Source: RYN-230 sp963770535 (GTDB taxonomy: Bacteria; Actinomycetota; Actinomycetes; Streptosporangiales; Streptosporangiaceae). From it: a stretch of 64,000 nucleotides of DNA. This document shows positions 19,152 to 27,942 of this stretch, one piece after another (position 1 is the first letter of the stretch; every line of letters starts with the position of its first letter). The translations under genes were made by a program, and so were the position numbers. A model generated the notes under the pieces. The model had not been told where the DNA came from. It saw only the letters and a program-made list of their open reading frames with translations, and searched no databases. The DNA lies in contig CAVYPZ010000003.1 in the NCBI GenBank assembly GCA_963770535.1, positions 3,038,001 to 3,102,000 on the forward strand, written 5' to 3'.

Positions 19152-20053
19152 CGGGCGTGCCGGGCCGCGGCCCTGACCCGGCGGAGGCGGTACCCGCCGG
19201 CCAGGGTAAGCAGCGCGCCCACGGTCACCGCGGCCAGCCAGGGCAGTGGCGTGGAGCGGGGCGCCGGGGCCGTGCCGCCGAGCCCGGTCGCCGCGCCGCC
19301 GCTCGGCATCACCGAGCTGCCCGCGGCGTCCATGAGGTCGGTGACCTGCAGGCCGCTGGGCGAGTCCAGCACGACCAGGGTGTGGATCGTCCCCGGTGTC
19401 AGCGTGACCTGGCCGGTCCAGGTCTCACTGCCGCCCCTGGCGTGGACCGTCCAGGTGCCGGGCGAGTCGGTCCCGTACTTGGTGATGCTCGCGAACGGGA
19501 GGTTATACGCCAGGGTGTCGCGGCCAGCTTTCACCGTGACGTGGTGCTCCTTCAGCGACGCCTGGATGACCCGGACCAGCGACTTGCCCTTGGGCGTGGT
19601 CAGCCGGTCGTCCAGGACCTGGAGCCGCAGCGCCTTGTTCGGTCCCACCCCGGCCACGGTGTAGGCGTGCCCGGAGCGCACCATCAGGTTGGTGGACAGC
19701 ACCGGAGTTGACGACGCCGGCGCGCCCGCCCCGCGCATGGCCACCGTGTACTCCCCGTGCGGGACCCGCTCGTACGGCGAGACCGTCCCGTAGGCGACGT
19801 GGCTGAGCACGATCATCGCGCTCGGCATGCCGTAGCTGTACAGGTAAACGTCCACCGGCGGGGTGTTCGGTGACAGATGCGCAAGCCTGACCCAGCCGGA
19901 ACCCGACGAGGCCGGTGCATGGGCGGTGGCGGCACCGGCCGGGCCGGCCGCCGCGGTGAGGGCGACCAGCGCGCCGCTGGCCAGCAGGGCCAGCCCGCAG
20001 ATCCGGCGGCCGAGCCCGGTGCGGGCGCGCAACCGGCGGCATGCCCCGCTCAC
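19148..20053 (-). CDS. Secreted DUF4397-domain protein with C-terminal membrane anchor
   Basis: A 301-residue surface protein. A twin-basic signal peptide ends near AGPAGAATA (about residue 42). The DUF4397 core follows with WVRLAHLSPNTPPVDVYLY and further beta repeats. The C-terminus has a TGLGGTA motif, a Pro-rich stretch, a hydrophobic segment WLAAVTVGALLTLAGG and an Arg-rich tail. That is the layout of a sortase sorting signal, but without LPXTG. The GTG at 20053 is chosen for the GGAG six bases upstream and the clean signal peptide; the open frame begins ten codons earlier. It is cotranscribed with the class F sortase. Confidence 0.85.
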   Translation of the reverse strand: MSGACRRLRARTGLGRRICGLALLASGALVALTAAAGPAGAATAHAPASSGSGWVRLAHLSPNTPPVDVYLYSYGMPSAMIVLSHVAYGTVSPYERVPHGEYTVAMRGAGAPASSTPVLSTNLMVRSGHAYTVAGVGPNKALRLQVLDDRLTTPKGKSLVRVIQASLKEHHVTVKAGRDTLAYNLPFASITKYGTDSPGTWTVHARGGSETWTGQVTLTPGTIHTLVVLDSPSGLQVTDLMDAAGSSVMPSGGAATGLGGTAPAPRSTPLPWLAAVTVGALLTLAGGYRLRRVRAAARHAR

Positions 20054-20140
20054 AGTGAACTCCGAACCATCGTGCACTCCCACTCCCAGGATGAATTATC
20101 CAGTGTTGACGATCTGCGGCTGATGTCTGCTCGTGCCGGG

Positions 20141-21405
20141 TCAGCCTTTCCCGAGCAATCCGAGCGGGCTCGGCGCGCCGTACTCGACGCGCAGCACCGG
20201 CTGGCCGCTGGCCAGCCGGACGATTGTGATGCCGGCAGGCCGGTAGGGGGCCAGCTGGTTGCGCAGGAAACGGGCCAGCGAGCCCATGGTGTTAGGCCGC
20301 TGCCGGGTCCCGGGTCCCGGGGCGATATCCGCTACCCGCAGCGGCATGCCCGGGGCCGCCCCGGGGGCGGCCGGGGGAAGCCGGCCACGTCCACCCGGTA
20401 CATGGTGGCCAGGGCCGCGAACGCGGTCAGCAGCCGGGAGTCGACCTGGCCGGCGGCCAGGGCCCGGCGGGCCGCCGCGGAGGGACGCAGCCGCGGATTG
20501 TGCAGCAGCTGGCTGCCCGCTGAGGCCCGCGCCGCCACGTCGGCCCGGAGGCTGCGCAGGTAGGCCGCGCTCCCGTCGGCCGCCACGACCCGGACCGCGG
20601 TCTGCGCCGTGCCCGCCCCGAAGCTGGCCAGCACGGCCGGCGCGTACACGCTGGCCAGCCGGGCACCGAACTCGCTGCGCACCACGGCGGTGGAAACGAT
20701 CAGGTCGCTGCCCAGCGGGGCGGGATCGCTGCCGCCGAGCACGAGGAGCCGCGCGGCCGGGATTGCCTGGGCCTGCAGCAGCGCGCACATCTGCGGGTCG
20801 CAGGACACGATCGCGTCCGCGGACACCTGCCCCGCGATCCAGCGGGCCGCGGCTGTCCGGGCCGCCGCGGCGGCCCGGACAGCGGCCGGGGCAGGCGCCC
20901 GGCCGGTCCCGGCCCGGGTGCCGCGGGCGTGCGGGGCCGGTGCCGGGCCGCGGGCCAGCGCGACGCTGATCGCGCCGGCGCCGAACAGCACGGCGGCCAG
21001 GATGAGCAGGGTCAGCACCCGCCACCGGGCCTGCGCGGGCCAGCGGGGAGGCAGGTGGCGCTGGGCCCAGAGCCGCACGGTGGTGAGCAGCACCGTGCCC
21101 CAGGGCGGCGGGGGCTGGGGCCGTGACGGGCCACCGGTGCCGCCCGGCCCGCCCTGGTCCCGGGCGGCCGGCGCGGCCCCGGCGCGGCGCTGGACTTCCT
21201 GATCCTGGCGGGCCCGGGTGACCGCCTCCTGGGCTGCGGCGAGATCCCCGGCCGGCACGATGACGGCGTCCCGGGCGGCGTCCGCACTGAAGTCACGGGT
21301 GGCCGGGCGGCTGGCCCGGGACGTGAGGCCCTCAGGCGGGATGCCCAGAGCCGGATCCCCCGGCGCTGGCCCGGATGACTTCAGCCGTCGGATCTGCGGT
21401 TGCAC
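20141..21405 (-). pseudogene. Frameshifted membrane protein of unknown function
   Basis: A gene of about 420 codons split by one missing base. Frame one runs from a GTG at 21405 (an ATG at 21495 is also in frame) to about 20385. It gives a hydrophilic N-terminus, one membrane helix (VLTLLILAAVLFGAGAISVA) and an extracytoplasmic domain with VSADAIVSCDPQMCALLQA and LLVLGGSDPAPLGSDLIV. The family-like C-terminus, ending GSLARFLRNQLAPYR and LASGQPVLRVEYGAP, is in the next frame. The shift falls near 20365-20385 in a run of G and C, so one added C restores a smooth reading. It may be a sequencing error or a recent mutation. It lies at the end of the envelope operon. Confidence 0.7.
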
Positions 21406-21594
21406 GGACGTTCCCCACCGGGCCCGCAAGGAGGTGAAACCGGGCCCGGACAACAGCCGAGCACACCCTTCAAGGCGTTTCAACCGGAATAGCATGATGT
21501 TACAAAGGAAATACTTTCTGTCCGGTAAGGGCGGGGCGTGCTAACGGTCCGTATATCCCGGCCCGCGGTCACGGGCGGATTCAGCTGCGGATAG

Positions 21595-22806
21595 TCACCG
21601 GCGCCTGCCGTCCTGCCGCTGGAGGCGCCGGTACAGGCGGAGCGCCTGGTCCACCGCGGCGGCCTGCGTGGGCAGGAGGGCGGCGCGGGCCCGGCCCGCT
21701 GCCGCCAGCCGGGCTGCCGCCGCGGGGTCGTCCAGCAGCCCGATGACCGCCGCAGACAGCGCCTCCGCGTCGCCGGGCGGGACGAGGAGGGCACCATCGT
21801 CGCCGGTCAGCGCGGCGATCCCGCCGACCCTGGTGGCGACGAGTGGCCGGCCCGCGCGCAGCGCCTCCTGCACGATGAGCGGCTGGCCTTCCCAGGTACT
21901 CGGCACGACCACCACGTCGGCGGCCGCCAGCAGCGCGGGGACGTCGCGGCGCGGCCCGAGGAAGCGGACGGGCACCCCCGCGTCCGCAGCCTGGCGGCGA
22001 AGTTCCGCTTCCAGTGGCCCTTCTCCCGCGATAAGCAGCAACGGGACCGTTCCGCGCCGCTGCCACCGCGCGGCGGCCCGGATCAGCGTGGCGAAACCTT
22101 TCTGGGCGGCCAGCCGGCCAACGCCGACGACGAGCGCCCGGTGCCCCGGCCCGGATCCCCCGGGGTCCCTTGCGCCGGGCCCGCTTCCCGCGGCCGCCTG
22201 GCCCTCCACCTCACAGCGGACCGCCGTGATCTCGGCTGGCGACGCGGCGGGCGCGGCGGGCGCGGGCACCAGCGCCCGGCCGGCCAGCCGGGCCCCGCGG
22301 CGGCGCAGCCGGCCGTCCAGGTCGCCGGACACGGTGAGCACCGCGTCCGCCCGGCGGGCGACGATCAGCTCAAGCAGGGCGTAGACGGCGGCGGCGGGAC
22401 CCCGCCCGGGCGGGGCGTTGTGCACGGTGACCACCAGCGCGGTGCCCGGGCGGTGCCGCGCGGCCAGCGCCAGGGCGGCCAGCGCGCCTGCCCGGAGCCC
22501 GTGCGCGTGCAGCACGCCGGGGGTGTCGCGGGCCAGCAGCCGCCGCAGCCGCAGCACGGCCGCGGCGTCCCGGGCGGGGCGGGGCCGGTCAGCGATGCCC
22601 ACCCGGCTGAAGTCCCAGCCGGGCCCGGGCGCCGTGGAGCCGGGGCTGGCCGGGGCCGCCGGGCCGTAGACATGCACCACGCCCCCCCGGGCGGCGCACC
22701 CGCCGGCCAGCATGGCCACGTGGCGGCCCGTGCCCCCGGCGGCCGTGGCGAGCAGGTAGCTGACGCTCAGGTCCGCCTGGGCCCCGCCGGCGGCGTCCCC
22801 GCTCAC
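21595..22806 (-). CDS. GT4-family glycosyltransferase
   Basis: A 403-residue GT-B enzyme of family GT4. The N-terminal domain has SYLLATAAGGTGRHV and VLHAHGLRAGALAALAL. The donor-binding domain has ALVVGVGRLAAQKGFATLI, FLGPRRDVPALLAAADVVVVPS and the E-x7-E motif in WEGQPLIVQEALRAGRPLVAT. It uses a nucleotide sugar; the acceptor is unknown. The GTG at 22806 overlaps the murJ stop (GTGA), showing tight coupling. The context with a MraY-like transferase and a MurJ flippase suggests that it extends a lipid-linked glycan at the membrane. Confidence 0.88.
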   Translation of the reverse strand: MSGDAAGGAQADLSVSYLLATAAGGTGRHVAMLAGGCAARGGVVHVYGPAAPASPGSTAPGPGWDFSRVGIADRPRPARDAAAVLRLRRLLARDTPGVLHAHGLRAGALAALALAARHRPGTALVVTVHNAPPGRGPAAAVYALLELIVARRADAVLTVSGDLDGRLRRRGARLAGRALVPAPAAPAASPAEITAVRCEVEGQAAAGSGPGARDPGGSGPGHRALVVGVGRLAAQKGFATLIRAAARWQRRGTVPLLLIAGEGPLEAELRRQAADAGVPVRFLGPRRDVPALLAAADVVVVPSTWEGQPLIVQEALRAGRPLVATRVGGIAALTGDDGALLVPPGDAEALSAAVIGLLDDPAAAARLAAAGRARAALLPTQAAAVDQALRLYRRLQRQDGRRR

Positions 22807-24524
22807 GGCGCCGGGTCCCGCCCGGCCGCCCGGGATCCCGGCAGCATGTCCCGGCCCCGGGCCAGCACCGCCCGCAGCTCCGTCCCGTCCAGGGCCAGCG
22901 CCGTCCCCCCGAACACGAGCGTCACGCACGTGCAGGCCAGGATCGCGAGCCCGGCGCTGGGGATGAAGCCGCGGGCGGGCACGGCGCAGGACAGCGCGGC
23001 GCCAGCGGCGGCGCCGGCCACCGCCCCGGCCAGCCCGGCCACGGCCGAGCGCGGCACGCCGCGGAGCGCGGCGCGGCCGCGCACCCGGCGCACGGCGCCG
23101 AGCTGCGCCAGGCCGCTGACCGTCAGCCCGATCGTGTTGCCCAGGCCCAGGACGGGCACCACCCACCAGTCCGGGACCAGCCGCACCGCGACCACGTCGG
23201 CCGCGATGACCAGCAGCCAGCCGGCCACCAGGGCCGCGGCCGCCACCCGGGTCCGCGCATCGGCGAACAGCACCCTGGACAGGTTGGTGGACAGGCCGTA
23301 GCCGATCAGGCCGGGCGCGAAGGCGGCGAACGTGTACGCCAGCTGGCGGGCTTCGGCCGGGTGGTGCGCGAACAGCCGGGACGTCGGCACCGCGGCGCCC
23401 GCCAGCAGCGCTGCGCCCAGCCACGACACCAGCATGACCGCGCGGGTGGAGGCCGCCGCCGTGTCATCGAAGCGGCTGCCCCGGGCGGCCGCCAGGACCG
23501 GGAACGCGGTCGTGGCGACGGGTACCGCGAGCACCGCGTACGGCACGAAGAACACCTGCCAGCCAAAGTTGTACAGGACCAGCGCGCCCTGGCCCGCCCG
23601 GCCGTTGGCGAGCACCATCACCGCGACCACCGCGGCGTCCTGGGCGATCAGCGCGATCAGCCCGACCGCGGCCAGGCCGCGGAGCCGCGGGGCGACGCCC
23701 GCCGGGAAACGCAGCGTGGGCCGCAGCCGCAGCCGCAGCCGCAGCGCCGGGACGAGGGCCGTGACGGCCAGCGCGGCCACGCCTGCGGTGGTGCCGGCGG
23801 ACAGCATCAGCTCGGCCGGCCGGGGCAGCGAAACCAGCCGCCCGTACCCCTGGCTGAGCGGGACGAACGCCAGGTAGGCGGAGATGACGACCAGGCTGGA
23901 CAGGACCGGGGCGAGGGCCGGGGCGGTGAAGCGCCGGTGCGCCTGCAGGATCCCGTACAGCACCACGGCCAGCCCGTACAGCAGGATCTGCGGGGCGAAC
24001 ACCACCAGCATCCGGCTGGCGACCCCGACGACGACCGCGTGCGCGCACCGCGGCACGCCCGCGAGCAGCAGCGACGCCAGCGGCTGCGCCGCCACGGCGA
24101 CGATCACGCTCACCGGGGTGAGCAGCAGGACGGTCCAGGACAGCATCGCGGACGCGATCTGGCTGGCCTGCCCCTGGGCGCTGCCGGGCGCGACCGCAGC
24201 GGGCCCGGTGCCCGGCACCTCGGCCAGCCGCCGGGCCGCCGGGCCGGCCAGCACGGGTATCAGCACGCTGGTCAGGGCCCCGCCCAGGACGATGTCGTAG
24301 ATGATGTTCGGCACCTGGTTGGCGGTGGCGTACGCCGTGCCCAGGCAGGTCGCGGACACGGTGTGCGCGAAGACCAGCTGGCGGCCGAAGCCCACGATGT
24401 TCGACACGATGGTGATCGCGCCGATGAGCACGGCGGCCCGGGCGATCCCGCCGCCTGCCTGGGGCACGCTGCCCGTGTCCTGCGCCCGGCCGGCCCGGGT
24501 TGCCGTTCCCTGCGCGTCGGTCAC
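22803..24524 (-). CDS. murJ: MurJ/MviN-family lipid II flippase
   Basis: A 573-residue polytopic protein of the MurJ/MviN group (MOP superfamily) with about 14 hydrophobic helices. The family start is visible as IVSNIVGFGRQLVFAHTVSATCLGTAYATANQVPNI in separate helices, with the conserved charged sites retained. MurJ flips lipid-linked peptidoglycan precursor outward; paralogues flip related lipid-linked glycans. The GTG at 24524 overlaps the upstream transferase stop by four bases. Because actinomycetes often carry another murJ elsewhere, this may be a paralogue specialised for the neighbouring glycan enzymes. The symbol denotes the family. Confidence 0.85.
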   Translation of the reverse strand: MTDAQGTATRAGRAQDTGSVPQAGGGIARAAVLIGAITIVSNIVGFGRQLVFAHTVSATCLGTAYATANQVPNIIYDIVLGGALTSVLIPVLAGPAARRLAEVPGTGPAAVAPGSAQGQASQIASAMLSWTVLLLTPVSVIVAVAAQPLASLLLAGVPRCAHAVVVGVASRMLVVFAPQILLYGLAVVLYGILQAHRRFTAPALAPVLSSLVVISAYLAFVPLSQGYGRLVSLPRPAELMLSAGTTAGVAALAVTALVPALRLRLRLRPTLRFPAGVAPRLRGLAAVGLIALIAQDAAVVAVMVLANGRAGQGALVLYNFGWQVFFVPYAVLAVPVATTAFPVLAAARGSRFDDTAAASTRAVMLVSWLGAALLAGAAVPTSRLFAHHPAEARQLAYTFAAFAPGLIGYGLSTNLSRVLFADARTRVAAAALVAGWLLVIAADVVAVRLVPDWWVVPVLGLGNTIGLTVSGLAQLGAVRRVRGRAALRGVPRSAVAGLAGAVAGAAAGAALSCAVPARGFIPSAGLAILACTCVTLVFGGTALALDGTELRAVLARGRDMLPGSRAAGRDPAP

Positions 24525-25549
24525 GGGGGGCTGGCAGTCGTCCTCGGCCCAGCAGCCGGGCGCGTGGCGGGGCCCGCGCTGCCCGGGCCCGTCCCGCCCG
24601 GGCCCGGGGCATCCGGGCTGACGCCCGGTGACCCGGCCGCTGATGATCCAGCCGGCGTGACGGGCCGGCGGCCGAGCATGTCCAGCCAGTGCAGCGGCGG
24701 GGTCCGCTGGATGACCTTGGTGAAGCTGACTTTCTCGCTCGCCGCGGTCAGCGTGATGATCCCGGCCAGCACGGCCACCCGGCCGGCCCGCGGCAGGCTC
24801 GCCGCCGCGGCGGCGCCGAGCATGGCCCCCAGCGCGTTGGCCCCGGCGTCGCCGAGCATGGCCCGCTCCGCCAGGTCCTCACCGGCCAGGGCGAGCCCGG
24901 CACCCAGCGGGATCCCGGCCAGCACGGCGGCGGGCACCGGCCCGGGCGTCACGGGGCCGCCGCCCCGGCCTGCTGCCGCCCTCCCCGGCCGGCCGGCGGC
25001 GGCCAGCAGCCCCCCCGCCAGCGCCGCGACCTTGATGGCGCGGCCGGGCCGCAGATCGAACAGGTTGAGCAGGTTGGCGCCCCCCGCGATCAGGCCGGCG
25101 TTCACCGCGACATCCAGGGGGGCGCCGCCCAGCAGCCCGCCCGCGGCCACCCCGGCCGCGCCGATCCCGCCGATCTTGATCGCGCCGGTGGTCACCTCGC
25201 CGCGGGCCAGGGCGCCCAGGTGACCGCGGAAGCCCCGCCGGTCGCCGCTGCCCGCCAGGTCGTCGTAACCGCCGAAGGCCCCGGCCCCGGCGGCCGCGGT
25301 CACCAGCGCCGCCCGGGACCGGCCCGCAAGGCCGGGGGTGAGCGCGGCCGCCAGCGCGGCGCCGGCCGCGGCGGCCGGCCCTTCCAGCAGGGTGACTGGC
25401 TCGCCGCGGTGATTGGTCCGGGTCCAGGCCGCCGTGCCGCCCGGGGGCCGCGCCCGCAGCACGGCGTACGCGCCGCGCGCCGCCCCGGCCGCCAGGACGG
25501 GGCCGATCACGCTCGCGGCGGCGCGCCGTGCCCCGGGTCCCTGCCTCAC
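24521..25549 (-). CDS. MraY/WecA-like polyprenyl-phosphate sugar-1-phosphate transferase
   Basis: A 342-residue membrane protein of the glycosyltransferase-4 (PNPT) superfamily. Visible motifs are the aspartate pair in FGGYDDLAG, the loop GHLGALARGEVTTGAIKIGG, NLLNLFDLRPGRAIK in place of the usual NxxNxxDGxDGL, and MLGDAGANALGAMLG. The altered third motif places it in an actinobacterial subgroup apart from true MraY and WecA. Family members join a sugar phosphate to undecaprenyl phosphate; this one's substrate is unknown. A Pro/Gly-rich C-terminal tail of about 50 residues follows. It overlaps both neighbours (SteB-like and murJ) by four bases. Confidence 0.82.
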   Translation of the reverse strand: MRQGPGARRAAASVIGPVLAAGAARGAYAVLRARPPGGTAAWTRTNHRGEPVTLLEGPAAAAGAALAAALTPGLAGRSRAALVTAAAGAGAFGGYDDLAGSGDRRGFRGHLGALARGEVTTGAIKIGGIGAAGVAAGGLLGGAPLDVAVNAGLIAGGANLLNLFDLRPGRAIKVAALAGGLLAAAGRPGRAAAGRGGGPVTPGPVPAAVLAGIPLGAGLALAGEDLAERAMLGDAGANALGAMLGAAAAASLPRAGRVAVLAGIITLTAASEKVSFTKVIQRTPPLHWLDMLGRRPVTPAGSSAAGSPGVSPDAPGPGGTGPGSAGPATRPAAGPRTTASPP

Positions 25550-26604
25550 CGTGAGCTCGCCGGCGCGGTGGCATCCGGATGCGCGGATGTGCCGGCGGTG
25601 CGCTTGCGGTCCCGGGACTGGCTGGCGGCCGGGGTCGCCGTCGCGGACGGCGACGGGGTGGGGGCCGGGCTCGGGCCGGCCGTGGTCGCGCTGGCCAGCG
25701 ACCCGTAGTTGCCGGACCGGCCCTCGGTCATCTGCTCGTAGAGGGCCTGGGCCACGACGATCTGGCCGATCGCGGTATCCGCGTCGTCCACGCTGCTGAA
25801 GTGGTCCCGCTGGCTGCCCGACCGCAGCACGTCGATGGCGCTGCCCGGCCCGGAACCGCCGACCTGCCCGGCCATCACCGTGCCGTTGCCGGCCAGGTTC
25901 AGCTGCTGCGCCACGGTCACCAGGGTCTGGCTCGCGGTGCTGGACCCGCTGGCCGCGGGCGGGGTACCCGGGATAATCACGACAGCCAGGGTGGCACGCG
26001 CCGCCGGGTTCCCGCTGGTACTCAGGAAACCTCCGGATGCGTAGCCCCCGAGGATCGATCTGCCGGTGGCGTCGGCCACCCCGGCGGGCGGATCGGCGGG
26101 GCCGCCCTTGGTCAGGATGGCGCTGGCGATCAGCTCGGCCGCCTGAGCCTGCTCCGTCCCGGCGCGCAGGGTGACACCGGCGGGCGTGAGCTGCCGGTTG
26201 AGCGTGTCCAGGTCCGACTGCGTGCCCGCGGTGAAGAACTGGCTCTGCAGCTGCACCTGGCCGGACACGGTCGCGCCCGCCTGGGCCAGCGCCGACGAGA
26301 CCCCCGTCACCACCCCGCCCGGGAAGCCGGGCGCGGTCACCAGGACCACGCGCTCCCCGTCCAGCAGGCCGCCCAGCGCCAGGTGCTCGCCCGCCTGGGC
26401 GTACGCCTCGGCCGCCGCCAGCTGGTTCTGGTACTGGCGGTTCTGCGCGTACAGCGCGTCGATCCGCTTCTTCTCCGCGTTCGCGGTCTTCTGCAGCCCG
26501 CTGAGGACGGCCGGCTTCAGCGCGGTGGAGCCGACCACGATCCCGATCGCGAGAGCCAGGAAGACGGCGACGATGGACACCAGGTGGTAGCGGAAATCGA
26601 TCAC
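25546..26604 (-). CDS. SteB/MctB-like envelope protein (copper transporter MctB family)
   Basis: A 352-residue protein. It starts VIDFRYHLVSIVAVFLALAI, the hallmark of the SteB/MctB family, with one N-terminal membrane helix and then a short coiled coil (about residues 30-65). A large outer domain follows, ending in a Ser/Thr/Pro/Ala-rich tail. In Corynebacterium SteB works with SteA in septal cell-wall splitting; in Mycobacterium the homologue MctB affects copper tolerance. The GTG at 26604 lies 11 bases after the SteA stop and fits the family N-terminus exactly, so the 17-codon upstream extension is rejected. Its place next to steA supports the SteB role. Confidence 0.85.
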   Translation of the reverse strand: MIDFRYHLVSIVAVFLALAIGIVVGSTALKPAVLSGLQKTANAEKKRIDALYAQNRQYQNQLAAAEAYAQAGEHLALGGLLDGERVVLVTAPGFPGGVVTGVSSALAQAGATVSGQVQLQSQFFTAGTQSDLDTLNRQLTPAGVTLRAGTEQAQAAELIASAILTKGGPADPPAGVADATGRSILGGYASGGFLSTSGNPAARATLAVVIIPGTPPAASGSSTASQTLVTVAQQLNLAGNGTVMAGQVGGSGPGSAIDVLRSGSQRDHFSSVDDADTAIGQIVVAQALYEQMTEGRSGNYGSLASATTAGPSPAPTPSPSATATPAASQSRDRKRTAGTSAHPDATAPASSR

Positions 26605-26615
26605 GGGAGGCTGGC

Positions 26616-27815
26616 CTAGAACAATCCGCTGAGCCAGTACTTCACGCCGTCCCACTGGGCGCCGAGGTACGTGAAGAAGATCTGGCCGGCCGGGGACGCG
26701 AGCATGACCACGAGGATGGTGGTGCAGGCGGCCAGGACCAGCACCATCAGGGCCCAGCCGGAGATGCGCTGGCGGTAGAGCCGGCTGACGCCCTTGGCGT
26801 CCACCAGCTTGCTGCCGACCCGGAGCCTGGTCAGCCAGGTGCTCGCGTAGCCGGCCCGGCCCTTGTCCAGGAACTCGTCCAGCGTGTTGTGCGTGCCCAC
26901 CGCGACGATCAGGCTGGCCCCCTTCGCGTCCGCCATCAGCAGGGCCACATCCTCACTGGTGCCGCCCGCGGCGCAGACCACTGAGGGCAGCCCGAGCCGC
27001 TCGACCCGCTCCTGGCCGGGCGCCTGGCCGTCGCCGGGGTAGGCGTGCACGACGAGCTCCGCCCCGCAGTGCAGTCCATCGTCGGTGACCGAGTCCATGT
27101 CGCCGACGATGATGTCAGGCAGGTAGCCGGCCTCGAGCAGCGCGTCGGCGCCGCCATCCACGCCGACCATCACGGGCTTGAACTCCCGGATGTAGGGCCG
27201 CAGCACCGCCAGGTCCTCGCGGAAGCGGTTGCCGCGCACCACGACCAGCACGTGCCGCCCCTCGATCCTGGTCCGCAGGTCGGGCGGCGCGGCGATGCCG
27301 TCGACCAGCAGCCCGCCCTCGCCTTTGACGTACTCCAGCGTGTTGGTCACGAAGTCCTGGAGCTGCGCGGTGATCCCGTCCTTGGCCGCGGTCATCGCCT
27401 CAGCCACCGTCCCGGCGGTCTGCACCCGGCCCTTGGCCACGACCTCCTCGCCGACGTAGACGGTGTCGCCCTGCAACCGGACCAGTGTGCCCTCGCTGAC
27501 CTTGGTGAACACGTCCGGGCCGACGTCGTCGATCAGCGGCACCCCGGCCTCGACCAGTAGCTGGGGCCCGAGGTTCGGGTACCGGCCGCTGATGCTGGGC
27601 GCCACGTTCACCACCGCCGCGACCTGCTGCCGCAGGAGCGCCTCCGCAGCGAGCCTGTCCATGTCCACGTGGTCGACGATGGCGATCTCACCCATGCGCA
27701 GGCGCTTGGTGAGGTTCTTGGTCCGCCGGTCCAGGCGGGCAGGCCCGATGACACCGGGGAGGTCTTCTGGCCTGCTCCGGTGCCGTATCGGGAGTCTCAG
27801 GAACGGGGCCATCAT
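26616..27815 (-). CDS. steA: SteA-like cytokinetic protein (thiamine pyrophosphokinase-like fold)
   Basis: A 399-residue cytosolic protein with a C-terminal membrane helix (LMVLVLAACTTILVVMLAS). The core resembles thiamine pyrophosphokinase, with VGVDGGADALLEAGYLPD and the GDMDSVTDDG motif, and the N-terminal half has VNVAPSISGRYPNLGPQLL. These features define actinobacterial SteA, which is linked to the septum and to daughter-cell separation. Two adjacent ATGs (27815 and 27812) are possible starts. It is the first gene of the leftward envelope run and lies 127 bases after recN, matching the recN-steA-steB order of other actinobacteria. Confidence 0.87.
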   Translation of the reverse strand: MMAPFLRLPIRHRSRPEDLPGVIGPARLDRRTKNLTKRLRMGEIAIVDHVDMDRLAAEALLRQQVAAVVNVAPSISGRYPNLGPQLLVEAGVPLIDDVGPDVFTKVSEGTLVRLQGDTVYVGEEVVAKGRVQTAGTVAEAMTAAKDGITAQLQDFVTNTLEYVKGEGGLLVDGIAAPPDLRTRIEGRHVLVVVRGNRFREDLAVLRPYIREFKPVMVGVDGGADALLEAGYLPDIIVGDMDSVTDDGLHCGAELVVHAYPGDGQAPGQERVERLGLPSVVCAAGGTSEDVALLMADAKGASLIVAVGTHNTLDEFLDKGRAGYASTWLTRLRVGSKLVDAKGVSRLYRQRISGWALMVLVLAACTTILVVMLASPAGQIFFTYLGAQWDGVKYWLSGLF

Positions 27816-27942
27816 CGCAGTCCATCCTGCCAGACGGGGCAGGCAGCCGGAGCCACACACCGCATCAGCGTCCCCGCGGGCCGCTGGCCCTCAGCTCCCG
27901 TTCAGCGGGCGGTCAGTAAACACCGGTCAGCGCGTCAGCGGG

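Noticed and set aside
20355..20390. Programmed ribosomal frameshift in the envelope operon's last gene
   Set aside because: No slippery heptamer or downstream pseudoknot could be recognised; a missing base is simpler.
23361..25223. 620-codon open frame opposite murJ and the MraY-like gene
   Set aside because: Gly/Arg/Gln-rich shadow frame crossing a gene boundary of two well-supported membrane proteins.
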